Assembly: GCA_035581425.1 (NCBI GenBank)
Contig: DATJVP010000042.1
Span: 1-44,020, forward strand
DNA from: DASZHJ01 sp035581425
GTDB taxonomy: Bacteria; Pseudomonadota; Alphaproteobacteria; ATCC43930; CGMCC-115725
Length of the DNA stretch: 44,020 nt
Direction: 5' to 3'
A program made the position numbers and the translations under genes. Positions 8,392-16,989 of the stretch are shown piece after piece (position 1 is the first letter of the stretch; each line of letters starts with the position of its first letter). The notes beneath the pieces were generated by a model, which worked only from the letters and a program-made list of their open reading frames with translations, was not told where the DNA came from and did no database searches.

Positions 8392-9134
8392 CGACTGCCG
8401 CCCGCGGCCGCGTCGCCCGTCGCGGGCGCCGCGCTGCCGATGGGACCGACCTCGACGGCCTCGTTGCCCATGCGGCGATCGGCCTCGGCGGTGATGGCGT
8501 TCATGCGGGTCTCGACCAGGAGCCGCGCCGCCTCGAGCGCCTGCTTGTCGGCATCGGGCGCGACCTCGATCGGCTCGCCCCAGATGAAGACGCCGCGGGT
8601 CGGCGGCAGCGGCAGATGAAAGCGGTCCCAGGTGCGGAGGATGCGGCGGCGCGCCGTTGCGTAGGAGAGGGGCACGATGGGTGCGCGGGCGAGCCGCGCG
8701 ATCGCGACGGCGCCCTCGCTCGCGCGCATGTAGGGGCCATGTGGCCCGTCGGGCGTAATCCCGACGCAGTCGCCAGCCTTGATGAATCGCACCATTTGCC
8801 GGAGCGCCGCGAGGCCGCCGTCGCTCGAGGAGCCCTTCACCCAATCGATGCCGAAATAGCTGACGGCGTCGGCGATGATGCGTCCGTCGCGGTGGGCGGA
8901 GATCAGCATGTGCATGGGTGCCATGCCCTGCCATGCCATCGGCATCATCAGCAGCCGGCCATGCCAGAAAGCGAGGATGAACGGTCGTCCCTCCGCGAGG
9001 ATGCGTGCGGGGATCTCGGCGCCGGCGACGCTCCAGCGTCCCGTGCGATAGACGATGCGGACGTAGAGCTGGATCGCCCAGCAGGCCGATGCCAGGACCC
9101 ATTCGGACCGGCGCAGGCGCTTCCACGAGAGCAT
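8388..9134 (-). CDS. Lysophospholipid acyltransferase family protein (DUF374)
   Basis: A 248-residue protein with a hydrophobic N-terminal anchor (about 10-30) and a PlsC/LPLAT-like core. FWHGRLLMMP around residue 57 carries the conserved His, and TPDGPHGPYMRASEGAV resembles the acceptor-binding loop of this family. It is annotated as DUF374 in many proteobacteria and almost always sits just before waaA, which implies a role in lipid A or envelope lipid assembly; its exact reaction is not settled. The last 35 residues are Gly/Ala-rich and look disordered. It starts 15 bases after msbA and overlaps waaA by four bases. Confidence 0.9.
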   Translation of the reverse strand: MLSWKRLRRSEWVLASACWAIQLYVRIVYRTGRWSVAGAEIPARILAEGRPFILAFWHGRLLMMPMAWQGMAPMHMLISAHRDGRIIADAVSYFGIDWVKGSSSDGGLAALRQMVRFIKAGDCVGITPDGPHGPYMRASEGAVAIARLARAPIVPLSYATARRRILRTWDRFHLPLPPTRGVFIWGEPIEVAPDADKQALEAARLLVETRMNAITAEADRRMGNEAVEVGPIGSAAPATGDAAAGGSR

Positions 9135-9149
9135 CGCGCCCGTCCCCGC

Positions 9150-10967
9150 TCAGCCGATGGCGGCGCGCGGACCATGCTGCGGCAGCGCCGGCTCCTCCTC
9201 GGCGAATTGCAGCGTGTAGAACCGCCGATAGGCGCCCCCGCGCGCAAGCAACTCGCCGTGGGTCCCGGATTCGACGACGCGGCCGTGATCGAGGACGTAG
9301 ATGAGATCGGCGTCGATCACGGTCGAAAGCCGATGGGCGATGACCAGTGTGGTGCGCCCTCGCATTAGCACCTTGAGCGCCGCCTGCACCTGGCGCTCGG
9401 ATTCGGTGTCGAGCGAGGAGGTCGCCTCGTCGAGAAGCAGGATCGGCGCGTTCTTGAGCATGGCGCGCGCGATCGCGATGCGCTGCCTCTGCCCGCCGGA
9501 GAGCTTGACGCCCATCTCGCCCACAAGCGTGTCGTAGCCCTGCGGAAGCGCGCGGATGAACCCATCGGCAGCAGCCGCTTTCGCCGCCGCTACGATCTCC
9601 TCCTCCGCGGCGCCAAACCTGCCATAGGCGATGTTGGCACGGACGGTGTCGTCGAAGAGGCTTACTTCCTGGCTCACGATCGCGATCGCGGCGCGGAGCG
9701 AGGCGAGGGTGACGCCGCGGAGATCCTCGCCGGCGACCAACACGCGCCCCGCGCTCGCGTCGTAGAAGCGCGGGATAAGATTGAGCACGGTCGATTTGCC
9801 GGCGCCCGACGAGCCTACCAGCGCCACGGTCTTGCCCGCGGGGACGACGAGGTCGATGCCGTTGAGCGCTGCCGTGCCGTTGGGATAGGTGAAGCGCACG
9901 GACTCGAAGCGCACCTCGCCGCCATCGACCCTGAGCGGCCGCGCATCCGGCGCGTCGCGGATCTCTGGCTCGATGTCGAGCAGGGTGAAGATGCGCTGCG
10001 CCGCCGCCAGCCCCTCCTGCAGGCTCGTGCTGAGATTGGCGATGCTCTTCATGGGCTGGTAGGCGAGGAGGAGCGCCGTGATAAAGGAGAAGAAGGTTCC
10101 GGGGGTGCGCACGCCCTCGACGATTTGGTAGCCGCCGTAGAGGATCACGATCGAGATGGCGAAGCCCCCGAGCGCCTCCATCAGCGGCGAGACCGCCGAG
10201 CGGATGCGTGCGGCACGATTGAGGAGACGGTAGATGTTCTGCACCATGCGGTCGGCGCGCTCTGTCTCGTAGGCCTCCATACCGTAGGCCTTGACGTGGC
10301 GGGCGCCCTGGAAGGTCTGGCTCAGCAGCGTGGTGAAGACGCCGAACTCGCGCTGCGTGTTGTCGGAGGCGCGACGCATGCGTCGGCCGACGCTCGCGAG
10401 CGGCCGAACCGCGAGCGGGAACACCACGAAGGAGGCGAGCGCCAGCGCCCAATCCTGGTAGAACATCAGGATCACCAGGAAGACGACGGTAACCGCGTCC
10501 TTGCCGATGCCCACGAGCACGTTGGCAGAGGCGTTGCGCAGCAGCGAGGCATCGTTGGTGAAGCGCGAGACCAGCGACCCCGTGGGATTGGCGTGGAAGA
10601 AGGCGAGGTCGGCACCGATAAGGTGGCGGAAGAGCGCGCGCTGGATGTCCGCGATGAGGCCTTGGCCCACCTTGAACATCAGCACCGATTGCGAATAGCT
10701 CGCGAACCCCTTGACGAGCGCGAGGACGATGATCGCGCCCGCCACGATCCAAAGCAGCGACTTCTCGCGATTGAAGAAGACGTTGTCGAGGACGGGCTGC
10801 ATCAGCCAGGCATTGGCCGCCGTCGCGGCTGCCGCCACACCCATCGCAAGGAGCGCCACGAGGATGCGCGGCCATTGCGGCCGGAGGAATTCGCGGACGA
10901 GGCGGCGCAGGAGCGGCCCTGTGGTCGCGCGCCCACCGTCGCTCGATCGCTCGGCGGCTGCGCTCAT
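9150..10967 (-). CDS. msbA: Lipid A / multidrug-type ABC exporter (MsbA family), fused TMD-NBD
   Basis: A 605-residue half-transporter. The N-terminal half carries six membrane segments with typical export-family sequence (FHANPTGSLVSRFTNDA), and the C-terminal half is an ATP-binding domain with Walker A GSSGAGKST, signature LSGGQRQR, Walker B ILLLDEATSSLD and H-loop AHRLST. As a homodimer it would flip lipid A or a similar lipid across the inner membrane. Position in front of acyltransferase-waaA-lpxK-lpxL strongly supports the MsbA role over a general drug exporter. The ATG at 10967 has a GGAG nine bases upstream; an ATG at 10988 is also in frame but lacks a site. Confidence 0.93.
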   Translation of the reverse strand: MSAAAERSSDGGRATTGPLLRRLVREFLRPQWPRILVALLAMGVAAAATAANAWLMQPVLDNVFFNREKSLLWIVAGAIIVLALVKGFASYSQSVLMFKVGQGLIADIQRALFRHLIGADLAFFHANPTGSLVSRFTNDASLLRNASANVLVGIGKDAVTVVFLVILMFYQDWALALASFVVFPLAVRPLASVGRRMRRASDNTQREFGVFTTLLSQTFQGARHVKAYGMEAYETERADRMVQNIYRLLNRAARIRSAVSPLMEALGGFAISIVILYGGYQIVEGVRTPGTFFSFITALLLAYQPMKSIANLSTSLQEGLAAAQRIFTLLDIEPEIRDAPDARPLRVDGGEVRFESVRFTYPNGTAALNGIDLVVPAGKTVALVGSSGAGKSTVLNLIPRFYDASAGRVLVAGEDLRGVTLASLRAAIAIVSQEVSLFDDTVRANIAYGRFGAAEEEIVAAAKAAAADGFIRALPQGYDTLVGEMGVKLSGGQRQRIAIARAMLKNAPILLLDEATSSLDTESERQVQAALKVLMRGRTTLVIAHRLSTVIDADLIYVLDHGRVVESGTHGELLARGGAYRRFYTLQFAEEEPALPQHGPRAAIG

Positions 10968-11097
10968 CTGAGCTGGACTCCACGTTTCATGCGCCATCCT
11001 AACATAGGCGGAAAGGGTCACCCACGGCCCGCGCCTTGCTGCCGGAGTGGGCGCAATTTGGCAAGCAAAACATGCGATTGCGGCCGTAGCCGCGGCC

Positions 11098-12441
11098 TCA
11101 GGTCCCGGCGACGGTCATGCCCTCGACGCGGATCGTCGGTGCGTCCATCCCGACTTTGAATTGGAGGTCGGAAGCCGGAGTCAGGTTGAGGAACATGTCC
11201 TTGAGATTGCTCGCCACGGTGACCTCGCTCACGGGGTATGCCAAGGCGCCGTTCTCGATCCAGAAACCTGCGGCGCCGCGGCTGTAGTCGCCGGTGATGC
11301 CGTTGACGCCCATCCCCATGAGCTCGGAGACATAGAGGCCCTGCTTGATGTCCGCCATCAGCTCCTGCGGCGTGAGTTTACCGCGCTCGAGCCAGAGATT
11401 GGTGGGCGAGGCGCCGGGAATGGCGGCTGATCCACGGGAAGCGTGGCCCGTGCTCTTGAGGCCGAGCTGGCGCGCGGAGCGGAGGTCGAGGATCCAGGTC
11501 GTGAGGATGCCGTCCTGGACGAAGGCCGTACGCCGGTTCGGCAGCCCCTCACCGTCGAAGGGTTTCGAGCGCAACCCGCGCTGGCGGTGCGGGTCGTCGA
11601 TGACGGAGATGCCGGGCGCGAAGATGCGTTGCCCGAGCTTGTCCTTGAGGAAGCTGGTGCCGCGGGCGATCGCGGCGCCGTTGATGGCACCGACGAGATG
11701 GCCAAGCATGCCGCGCGCGACACGGGGATCGAAGACGATTGGCACTTTCTGCGAGGCGACCTTGCGGGGCCTCAGGCGTTTCACCGCGCGCTCGCCCGCG
11801 CTCCGGCCGATCTCCGAGGCGTCCGTGAGGTCGCCGGCATAGACCGCGGCGGAGAACTCGTAGTCGCGCTCCATCCCCGTGCCTTCGCCCGCGACCACGA
11901 CCACGCTGATCTGGTGCCCGGAGCTCTCATAGCTGCCCGCAAAGCCGTTCGAGGCCGCGAGCGCGACGCGCGAGCGGCCCCAGGAGGCCTCGGCGCCTTC
12001 GGAGTTGGTGATGCCCGGCACGGCGCGTGCGGTTTCCTCCGCGGCGGCGGCGCGCTGGAGCAGCACTTCGGCCGCGGGCTCCACGGGATCGCAGATATCG
12101 AGGGCCGGAAACTGCCGAGCGAGCTCGGAGGGATCGGCGAGGCCGCAATAGGGATCCTCCGGCACCACTTTCGCCATCGCGAGAGCGCGCTCCGCGAGTT
12201 CGTCGAGGGCGGCAGCGCTGCGGTCGTTCGAGGAGACGGTCGCTTGGCGCTTGCCCACGAGGACCCGCAGGCCGAGATCGTAGCCCTCCGCGCGTTCGAG
12301 CTTCTCGACCGCGCCGAGGCGGCGGATGTGCGAGATGCCCGCGCCCTCGTGCAATATGGCATCGGCCGCCTCCGCGCCGAGGCGCTTCGCCTTGGCGATC
12401 AGGGTCGTCAGCACGTCGAGTGCGTCGTCCGCGGGCTTCAT
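11098..12441 (-). CDS. pmbA: PmbA/TldE family metalloprotease-associated protein
   Basis: A 447-residue member of the TldD/PmbA family; in Escherichia coli TldE (PmbA) pairs with TldD to form a protease that trims unfolded peptides such as microcin precursors and the CcdA antitoxin. The sequence has the PmbA pattern (VGKRQATVSSNDRS, GYDLGLRVLVGK, IVFDPRVARGMLGHLVGAINGAAIARGTS) and lacks the HExxxH zinc motif, as expected for the non-catalytic partner. The partner tldD is at 25230-26663. I chose ATG 12441 because a GGAG lies six bases upstream; ATG 12453 is possible. It lies between the amidohydrolase and msbA on the same strand. Confidence 0.93.
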   Translation of the reverse strand: MKPADDALDVLTTLIAKAKRLGAEAADAILHEGAGISHIRRLGAVEKLERAEGYDLGLRVLVGKRQATVSSNDRSAAALDELAERALAMAKVVPEDPYCGLADPSELARQFPALDICDPVEPAAEVLLQRAAAAEETARAVPGITNSEGAEASWGRSRVALAASNGFAGSYESSGHQISVVVVAGEGTGMERDYEFSAAVYAGDLTDASEIGRSAGERAVKRLRPRKVASQKVPIVFDPRVARGMLGHLVGAINGAAIARGTSFLKDKLGQRIFAPGISVIDDPHRQRGLRSKPFDGEGLPNRRTAFVQDGILTTWILDLRSARQLGLKSTGHASRGSAAIPGASPTNLWLERGKLTPQELMADIKQGLYVSELMGMGVNGITGDYSRGAAGFWIENGALAYPVSEVTVASNLKDMFLNLTPASDLQFKVGMDAPTIRVEGMTVAGT

Positions 12442-12463
12442 CGGCAGCTCCATTCCTGCGGCC

Positions 12464-13447
12464 TCAAATCTTGAAGATCCGCTGGGCATTCTGGCCGCGC
12501 ACCTTCTCGCGATCGGCCGCGGGCAGCTCGTCGACGCGGGCGAGACAGCCCTTCATGTCGCCGATGTTGTGGGGATAGTCGGAGCCGTACATGACGTGAT
12601 CGGCCCCGCCGACGCCAATGCAGAGCTGCAGCGCCTCCTGACGGTAGACCACCGCATCGTAATAGATGTGGCGGAGATATTCGCTGGGTGGACGCGAAAT
12701 CTTGACGCGCGCGGCATTCATGTTGTTGAAGCAGATCTCAAGTCGTCCCGCGAGATAGGGAAGCGTCGCGCCGCCGTGCGCGGCGATGATCTTGAGATTG
12801 GGATAGCGGTCGAAGAACCCGTCGAAGATCATGCGCGCTATCGCGAGCGAGGTATCGAACATGAATCCGACGGAGGCGATGAGGTTGTAGACGCGGAGGT
12901 CGAGGTCGGGCGTGCCCGGCGGCGCCGTCGGATGGACGAGGACCGGCAGGCCGCGGCGGTCGATCTCCTGCCAGACCGGCGCGAAATGCGGGTCGGTGAG
13001 CGACTTCCCCACGATGTTCGCGAGCACCATCACGCCGACCGCGCCCTTGTCGCAGGCGCGCTTCAGCTCCGCCACGGCGATTTCCGGATACTCCCAGGGG
13101 ATCGAAGCGATGAAGCGGATGCGCGAGGGATGCGCGGTCTGAGCGCGCGCCATGTCGTCATTGACGATCTTCGCGGCCTCGAGGCTCACCTCCGGGCCAC
13201 CCCAATAGACGTTGGGGCAGGTGAGCGAGAGGATCGCCATGTCCACGCGCGCCGCATCCATCGCCTTGATGCGCTCGTCGTAATCGAAGTGCCCGGGCAT
13301 CGGCGTCATGAAGGGTGCACCGTCGAGGAAAATGCCCTCAGGCGCATCCATGCTCTTCCGGACCTCGTAGCGCGGTTTGCCGTGCCGGCGCAGCAGCCCG
13401 AGCCAGTCTTTGTTGAGCATATGAGTATGTACGTCGATGACGGGCAT
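12464..13447 (-). CDS. Amidohydrolase 2 family metal-dependent hydrolase (ACMSD-like)
   Basis: A 327-residue TIM-barrel hydrolase of the amidohydrolase-2 group that includes aminocarboxymuconate-semialdehyde decarboxylase and gamma-resorcylate decarboxylase. The N-terminal metal motif HTH is at residues 7-9 (VIDVHTHM), VLVHPTAPPG gives a third His, LKIIAAHGGATLPYLAGR a fourth, and YGSDYPHNIGD the metal-bound Asp. Such enzymes are either hydrolases or non-oxidative decarboxylases; the substrate is not evident. ATG 13447 has a good GAGG eight bases upstream. The frame extends to 13825 but the extra part is shadow. The gene heads the minus-strand operon and diverges from aapJ. Confidence 0.88.
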   Translation of the reverse strand: MPVIDVHTHMLNKDWLGLLRRHGKPRYEVRKSMDAPEGIFLDGAPFMTPMPGHFDYDERIKAMDAARVDMAILSLTCPNVYWGGPEVSLEAAKIVNDDMARAQTAHPSRIRFIASIPWEYPEIAVAELKRACDKGAVGVMVLANIVGKSLTDPHFAPVWQEIDRRGLPVLVHPTAPPGTPDLDLRVYNLIASVGFMFDTSLAIARMIFDGFFDRYPNLKIIAAHGGATLPYLAGRLEICFNNMNAARVKISRPPSEYLRHIYYDAVVYRQEALQLCIGVGGADHVMYGSDYPHNIGDMKGCLARVDELPAADREKVRGQNAQRIFKI

Positions 13448-13513
13448 GCGGGTTTCCTCTGGCGGAGGCGCGGCTTTGGAGAGGGGCTTTTCGAGGGGCC
13501 AGACGCTATCACG

Positions 13514-13569
13514 CCGGCTTTCTCCGAAACAAGCGAACCGATCGCGCGGCAATATTTTTGGAAAGCCGG
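13514..13569. repeat. Imperfect inverted repeat between amidohydrolase and aapJ
   Basis: CCGGCTTTCTCC at 13514-13525 and GGAAAGCCGG at 13560-13569 are inverted relative to each other with about 34 bases between, and an AT-rich stretch (aatattttt at 13551-13559) lies inside. It sits in the 223-base divergent region upstream of both genes, so an operator or a transcript hairpin is plausible. No regulator gene is adjacent. Function is inferred only from position. Confidence 0.35.
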
Positions 13570-13670
13570 TTTCCCCTTGCGCGAGATACTGCATCGCTAC
13601 GACTATGGGCGCCAATCGCGACTCCGCGCTAAGGCGATGGGTGCTCGCGAAGGTCAAAGGGGAGGATCGA

Positions 13671-14690
13671 ATGCGGAAATATCTCGGTGCGCTCGCGGTG
13701 CTCGCGCTGGGCGCGGCGATCGCCGGCGGCGCCGGCGCGGCGGTGCTCGACGATGTGAAGCAGCGCGGCAAGCTCGTCTGCGGCGTCGGCCCCAATATCC
13801 CGGGCTTCGCCTTTGCCGACGACAAGGGCGTGATCCGCGGCTTCGACGTCGATCACTGCAAGGCGCTCGCGGCGGCGGTGCTGGGCGATCCCGAGAAGAT
13901 AGAACTGAAGCCGCTGCCGCCGCGCGACGCCTTCGCGCAAATCCAGAATGGCGGCGTCGACATTCTCACGCACCGTCTCACCTGGACTTACACCCGCGAC
14001 AACGGCGCGGGCATGCAGTTCCTGATGGTCTACGAGTACGACGGCCAGGGCTTCATGGTGAAGAAGGCCTCGGGCGTGAAGAGTGCGCTCGAGCTGAATG
14101 GCGCCTCGATCTGCATCGGACAGGGCACCACGACCGAGCTCAACATCGGCGACTATTTCCGCGCGCACAACATGACCTACAAGATCGTGAGCTTCGCCGA
14201 TCTCGACGAGGCGCGGCGCGCCTACGAGGACGGGCGCTGCGATGCCTGGTCGAACGACCGCGGCAGCCTCGCCGCGCGCGGCCTCGCACTCAAGGTCCGC
14301 GCCGACCACGTGATCCTGCCGGAGACGATCTCGAAGGAGCCGATCGGCCCCATCGTGCGCAAGGGTGAGGCGCAATGGGCGGATATCGCGCGCTGGACCT
14401 TCTTCGCGCTCATCACGGCCGAGGAGCTCGGCGTGACGCAGGCGAACGTCGACGACATGAAGAAGAACTCGCCCAATCCCGAAGTGAAGCGCCTCTTGGG
14501 CGTCACCGACGAGTTCGGCGCGAAGAACGGCCTTTCCAACGACTGGGCCTACAACGCCATCAAGGCCGTCGGCAATTACGGCGAAATCTACGAGCGCAAT
14601 ATCGGGCCGAAGACGCCGATCGGCCTCGAGCGCGGCATCAACCGGCTCTATAAGGACGGCGGCCTCATCTATTCGCCGCCATTCCGCTGA
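13671..14690 (+). CDS. aapJ: General L-amino-acid ABC transporter, periplasmic binding protein (AapJ-like)
   Basis: A 339-residue periplasmic solute-binding protein of family 3. A signal peptide covers about residues 1-25 (MRKYLGALAVLALGAA...GAGA). The mature start VLDDVKQRGKLVCGVG, then GFDVDHCKALAAAVLGDPEKIEL and YDGQGFMVKK, are typical of AapJ/BztA proteins that bind a wide range of L-amino acids. GGAGG at 13661-13665 supports ATG 13671; the open frame continues upstream to 13437 without meaning. It is followed by two permease genes in the same direction. Confidence 0.92.
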   Translation: MRKYLGALAVLALGAAIAGGAGAAVLDDVKQRGKLVCGVGPNIPGFAFADDKGVIRGFDVDHCKALAAAVLGDPEKIELKPLPPRDAFAQIQNGGVDILTHRLTWTYTRDNGAGMQFLMVYEYDGQGFMVKKASGVKSALELNGASICIGQGTTTELNIGDYFRAHNMTYKIVSFADLDEARRAYEDGRCDAWSNDRGSLAARGLALKVRADHVILPETISKEPIGPIVRKGEAQWADIARWTFFALITAEELGVTQANVDDMKKNSPNPEVKRLLGVTDEFGAKNGLSNDWAYNAIKAVGNYGEIYERNIGPKTPIGLERGINRLYKDGGLIYSPPFR

Positions 14691-14743
14691 GTGCGCGGCG
14701 GCACTTCGCCCGGGGGTGAGGGGCGGCCGGCACGCGCTCCACG

Positions 14744-15889
14744 ATGACGTCGCGCCCGAGCGCCGCTGCCGTCGCGATCCAGGCAGCAGTGCTGATCCTC
14801 CTCGGCGCCGTCCTCTGGTTAGCAGCCAGCAATGCCGTCGCCAACCTGACGCGGCTCGGGATCAACACTGGCCTTGGGTTCCTGTGGCGGCCCGCGGGCT
14901 TCGCGATCTCGCAGACGCTCATTCCCTATAGCGAGAGCTCGACCTATCTGGCGGCGCTTGCGGTCGCGGCACTCAACACCGTCCTCCTCGCGGCCGTCTC
15001 GATAGCGCTCGCGACCCCGATCGGCTTCATGATCGGACTCGGCCGCCGCTCCGCGAACGGTCTCCTGCGCGGCGTCTCGACGGGCTACGTCGAGCTCCTG
15101 CGGAACGTCCCGCTACTGCTCCAGCTCTTCTTCTGGTATTTCGCACTGCTGCGGCCGCTGCCGCCCCCGCGGCAGAGCCTCACCTTGCTTGGCGCCGTCG
15201 CGCTCAACGCCCGCGGCCTTTTTCTTCCGGTGCCGATTGCGACGGAGGGTTCCGCTGCGGTGTTCGTGGCGCTCGTTGCCGGGATCGCCCTCGCAGTGAT
15301 CGCCGCGCACCTTCTGGCACGACGACGCGAGCGCACGGGCGATGCTGCCCGCACGGTGCCGGTCGTCCTCGCGCTCGCGCTTGGGCCCGGGGTCCTTGCG
15401 GCACTCGCGACCGGCATGCCCTTTCACTGGGATGTCCCACATCTCCAGGGATTCAACTACCAGGGCGGCCTCGCGGTGCAGCCGGAACTCGTGGCAATGA
15501 CACTCGCGCTCTCGCTTTATTCCGCCGCCTACATCGCGGAGATCGTGCGCGCGGGGCTCGATGCGGTGCCGCGGGGACAGATCGAGGCTGCACGCGCGCT
15601 CGGCCTCAGGCCCGTGATGGTCAACGGCAAGATCGTCGTGCCCCAGGCGCTCCGGGTGATCGTGCCGCCGCTCGGGAACGAGTATCTCCGGCTCTTCCGC
15701 AACACGACACTCGCGGCCGCGATCGGCTATCCCGACCTCACCATGGTCTTCGGCGGTACGGTGCTCAATCAGACGGCCCAGGCCTTTGAGGTGATGCTGA
15801 TCCTCTGCGCGGTCTATCTCGCGATCAACGGAGGTGTCGCGGCCCTCATCAACTGGTACAACCGCCGGCTGGCGGTGGCGACGCGATGA
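14744..15889 (+). CDS. aapQ: General L-amino-acid ABC transporter permease AapQ-like
   Basis: A 381-residue inner-membrane permease. An initial membrane segment (about 10-30) is followed by the His/Glu/Gln permease core starting near residue 65, and there is the extended central region with two or three extra hydrophobic segments that marks AapQ/BztB. The EAA loop, which contacts the ATPase, is EAARALGLRPVMVNGKIVVP around residue 280. The stop overlaps the aapM start by four bases (ATGA). It pairs with AapM as a heterodimeric channel for the AapJ-delivered amino acid. Confidence 0.92.
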   Translation: MTSRPSAAAVAIQAAVLILLGAVLWLAASNAVANLTRLGINTGLGFLWRPAGFAISQTLIPYSESSTYLAALAVAALNTVLLAAVSIALATPIGFMIGLGRRSANGLLRGVSTGYVELLRNVPLLLQLFFWYFALLRPLPPPRQSLTLLGAVALNARGLFLPVPIATEGSAAVFVALVAGIALAVIAAHLLARRRERTGDAARTVPVVLALALGPGVLAALATGMPFHWDVPHLQGFNYQGGLAVQPELVAMTLALSLYSAAYIAEIVRAGLDAVPRGQIEAARALGLRPVMVNGKIVVPQALRVIVPPLGNEYLRLFRNTTLAAAIGYPDLTMVFGGTVLNQTAQAFEVMLILCAVYLAINGGVAALINWYNRRLAVATR

Positions 15890-16989
15890 CCGCGCTCGAG
15901 GCGCCCCTCCGGCCCAGCATCGGCGCACGCGCGAGCCGGCTCCTCCATGGTTGCATCTCCTCGCCCGGCAACATCGCCCTTACCTTGGCGCTCCTGCTGC
16001 TCGCAGGCTACGTGCTTCCACCGCTCGTCGGCTGGGCGATCGTTGACGGGCATTGGGGGACCGGGCCCGAGGCCTGCGCGCCCGTAGACGGCAAGCAGAA
16101 GGAAGGCGCCTGCTGGGCCTTCGTCGGCGCGCGCTGGAGCCAGCTCGTCTACGGTCCCTATCCCGAGAGCGAGCATTGGCGGGTCGATGCGGTCTTCGCG
16201 CTGGTGCTCGCGGCAGGCGTCGCGCTCTTGAGCCGCAGCGTCAAGCGTAAGGGGCTGATCGGTCTCGCACTGATACTCATCGCGCCTCCGGTTGCGGGCG
16301 TGCTGCTCGCGGGCGGGGTTTTCGGACTGCCGGCGGTACCGGTCTCGCGTTGGGGCGGGCTCATGCTGACCGTGACACTCGCGGGAGCGGCGCTTGCGGG
16401 CTCGCTGCCGCTCGGGCTCGCGGTCGCGCTCTGCCGGCGCTCGAGCCTGCCGGTCATTCGTATTCTCTCAGTCGGCTACATCGAATTCCTGCGCGGCGTG
16501 CCGCTGGTGCCGCTCCTCTTCCTCGTGATGTCGATCCTCCCGCTGCTGCTGCCGCCGGGCACGGATCTGCCGCTGCTGCCGCGCGCGATCGTGGCCTTCA
16601 TCCTCTTCAATAGCGCGGGAATGGCGGAGGTCTTCCGCGGCGGTCTACAGGCGATCCCTCAGGGGCAGTTCGAGGCGGCGCGCAGCATCGGCCTCTCGCC
16701 GGCCAAGACAATGGCGCTGGTGATCCTGCCGCAGGCGGTCGCAATCGTGACGCCGGGCCTCCTCAATGTCGCGGTCGCAATCGTCAAGGAGACCACGGTC
16801 ATCCTCATCATCGGCCTCGTCGATTTCCTGAACCAGATCCAGGCGGGCCTCGCCGACCCCAAATGGCTGCTCGGCGACCAGGTGCGTGACAGCGCCTATC
16901 TCTTCGCGGGCCTCGTCTATTGGGCGGTCTGCTTCGGCCTCTCGCGCGTGAGCGCGCGCCTCGAGTTGCAGCGCGAGCGGCGGGGCTAG
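15886..16989 (+). CDS. aapM: General L-amino-acid ABC transporter permease AapM-like
   Basis: A 367-residue permease with about eight membrane segments. The conserved core begins near residue 180 (LPLGLAVALCRRSSLPVIRI, GYIEFLRGVPLVPLLF) and the EAA loop EAARSIGLSPAKTMALVILP lies near residue 265. The first third contains a soluble insert (residues about 50-100) as in other AapM proteins. Translation is coupled to aapQ. An ATP-binding subunit gene (aapP) would be expected next, but the gene after it is ubiD on the opposite strand, starting at the very next base after this stop codon. Confidence 0.92.
   Translation: MTALEAPLRPSIGARASRLLHGCISSPGNIALTLALLLLAGYVLPPLVGWAIVDGHWGTGPEACAPVDGKQKEGACWAFVGARWSQLVYGPYPESEHWRVDAVFALVLAAGVALLSRSVKRKGLIGLALILIAPPVAGVLLAGGVFGLPAVPVSRWGGLMLTVTLAGAALAGSLPLGLAVALCRRSSLPVIRILSVGYIEFLRGVPLVPLLFLVMSILPLLLPPGTDLPLLPRAIVAFILFNSAGMAEVFRGGLQAIPQGQFEAARSIGLSPAKTMALVILPQAVAIVTPGLLNVAVAIVKETTVILIIGLVDFLNQIQAGLADPKWLLGDQVRDSAYLFAGLVYWAVCFGLSRVSARLELQRERRG

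Noticed and set aside
7057..8619. Plus-strand open frame of 520 codons opposite waaA
   Set aside because: Antisense shadow of a gene with clear Kdo-transferase motifs.
7096..10983. A single minus-strand open frame of 1295 codons
   Set aside because: Only the last 431 codons encode a real protein (waaA). The rest is arginine/alanine-rich sequence in the wrong frame of msbA and the acyltransferase, kept open by high GC.
12326..14368. Plus-strand open frame of 680 codons
   Set aside because: It runs antisense to the amidohydrolase and then out of frame with aapJ; no family motifs appear in its translation.
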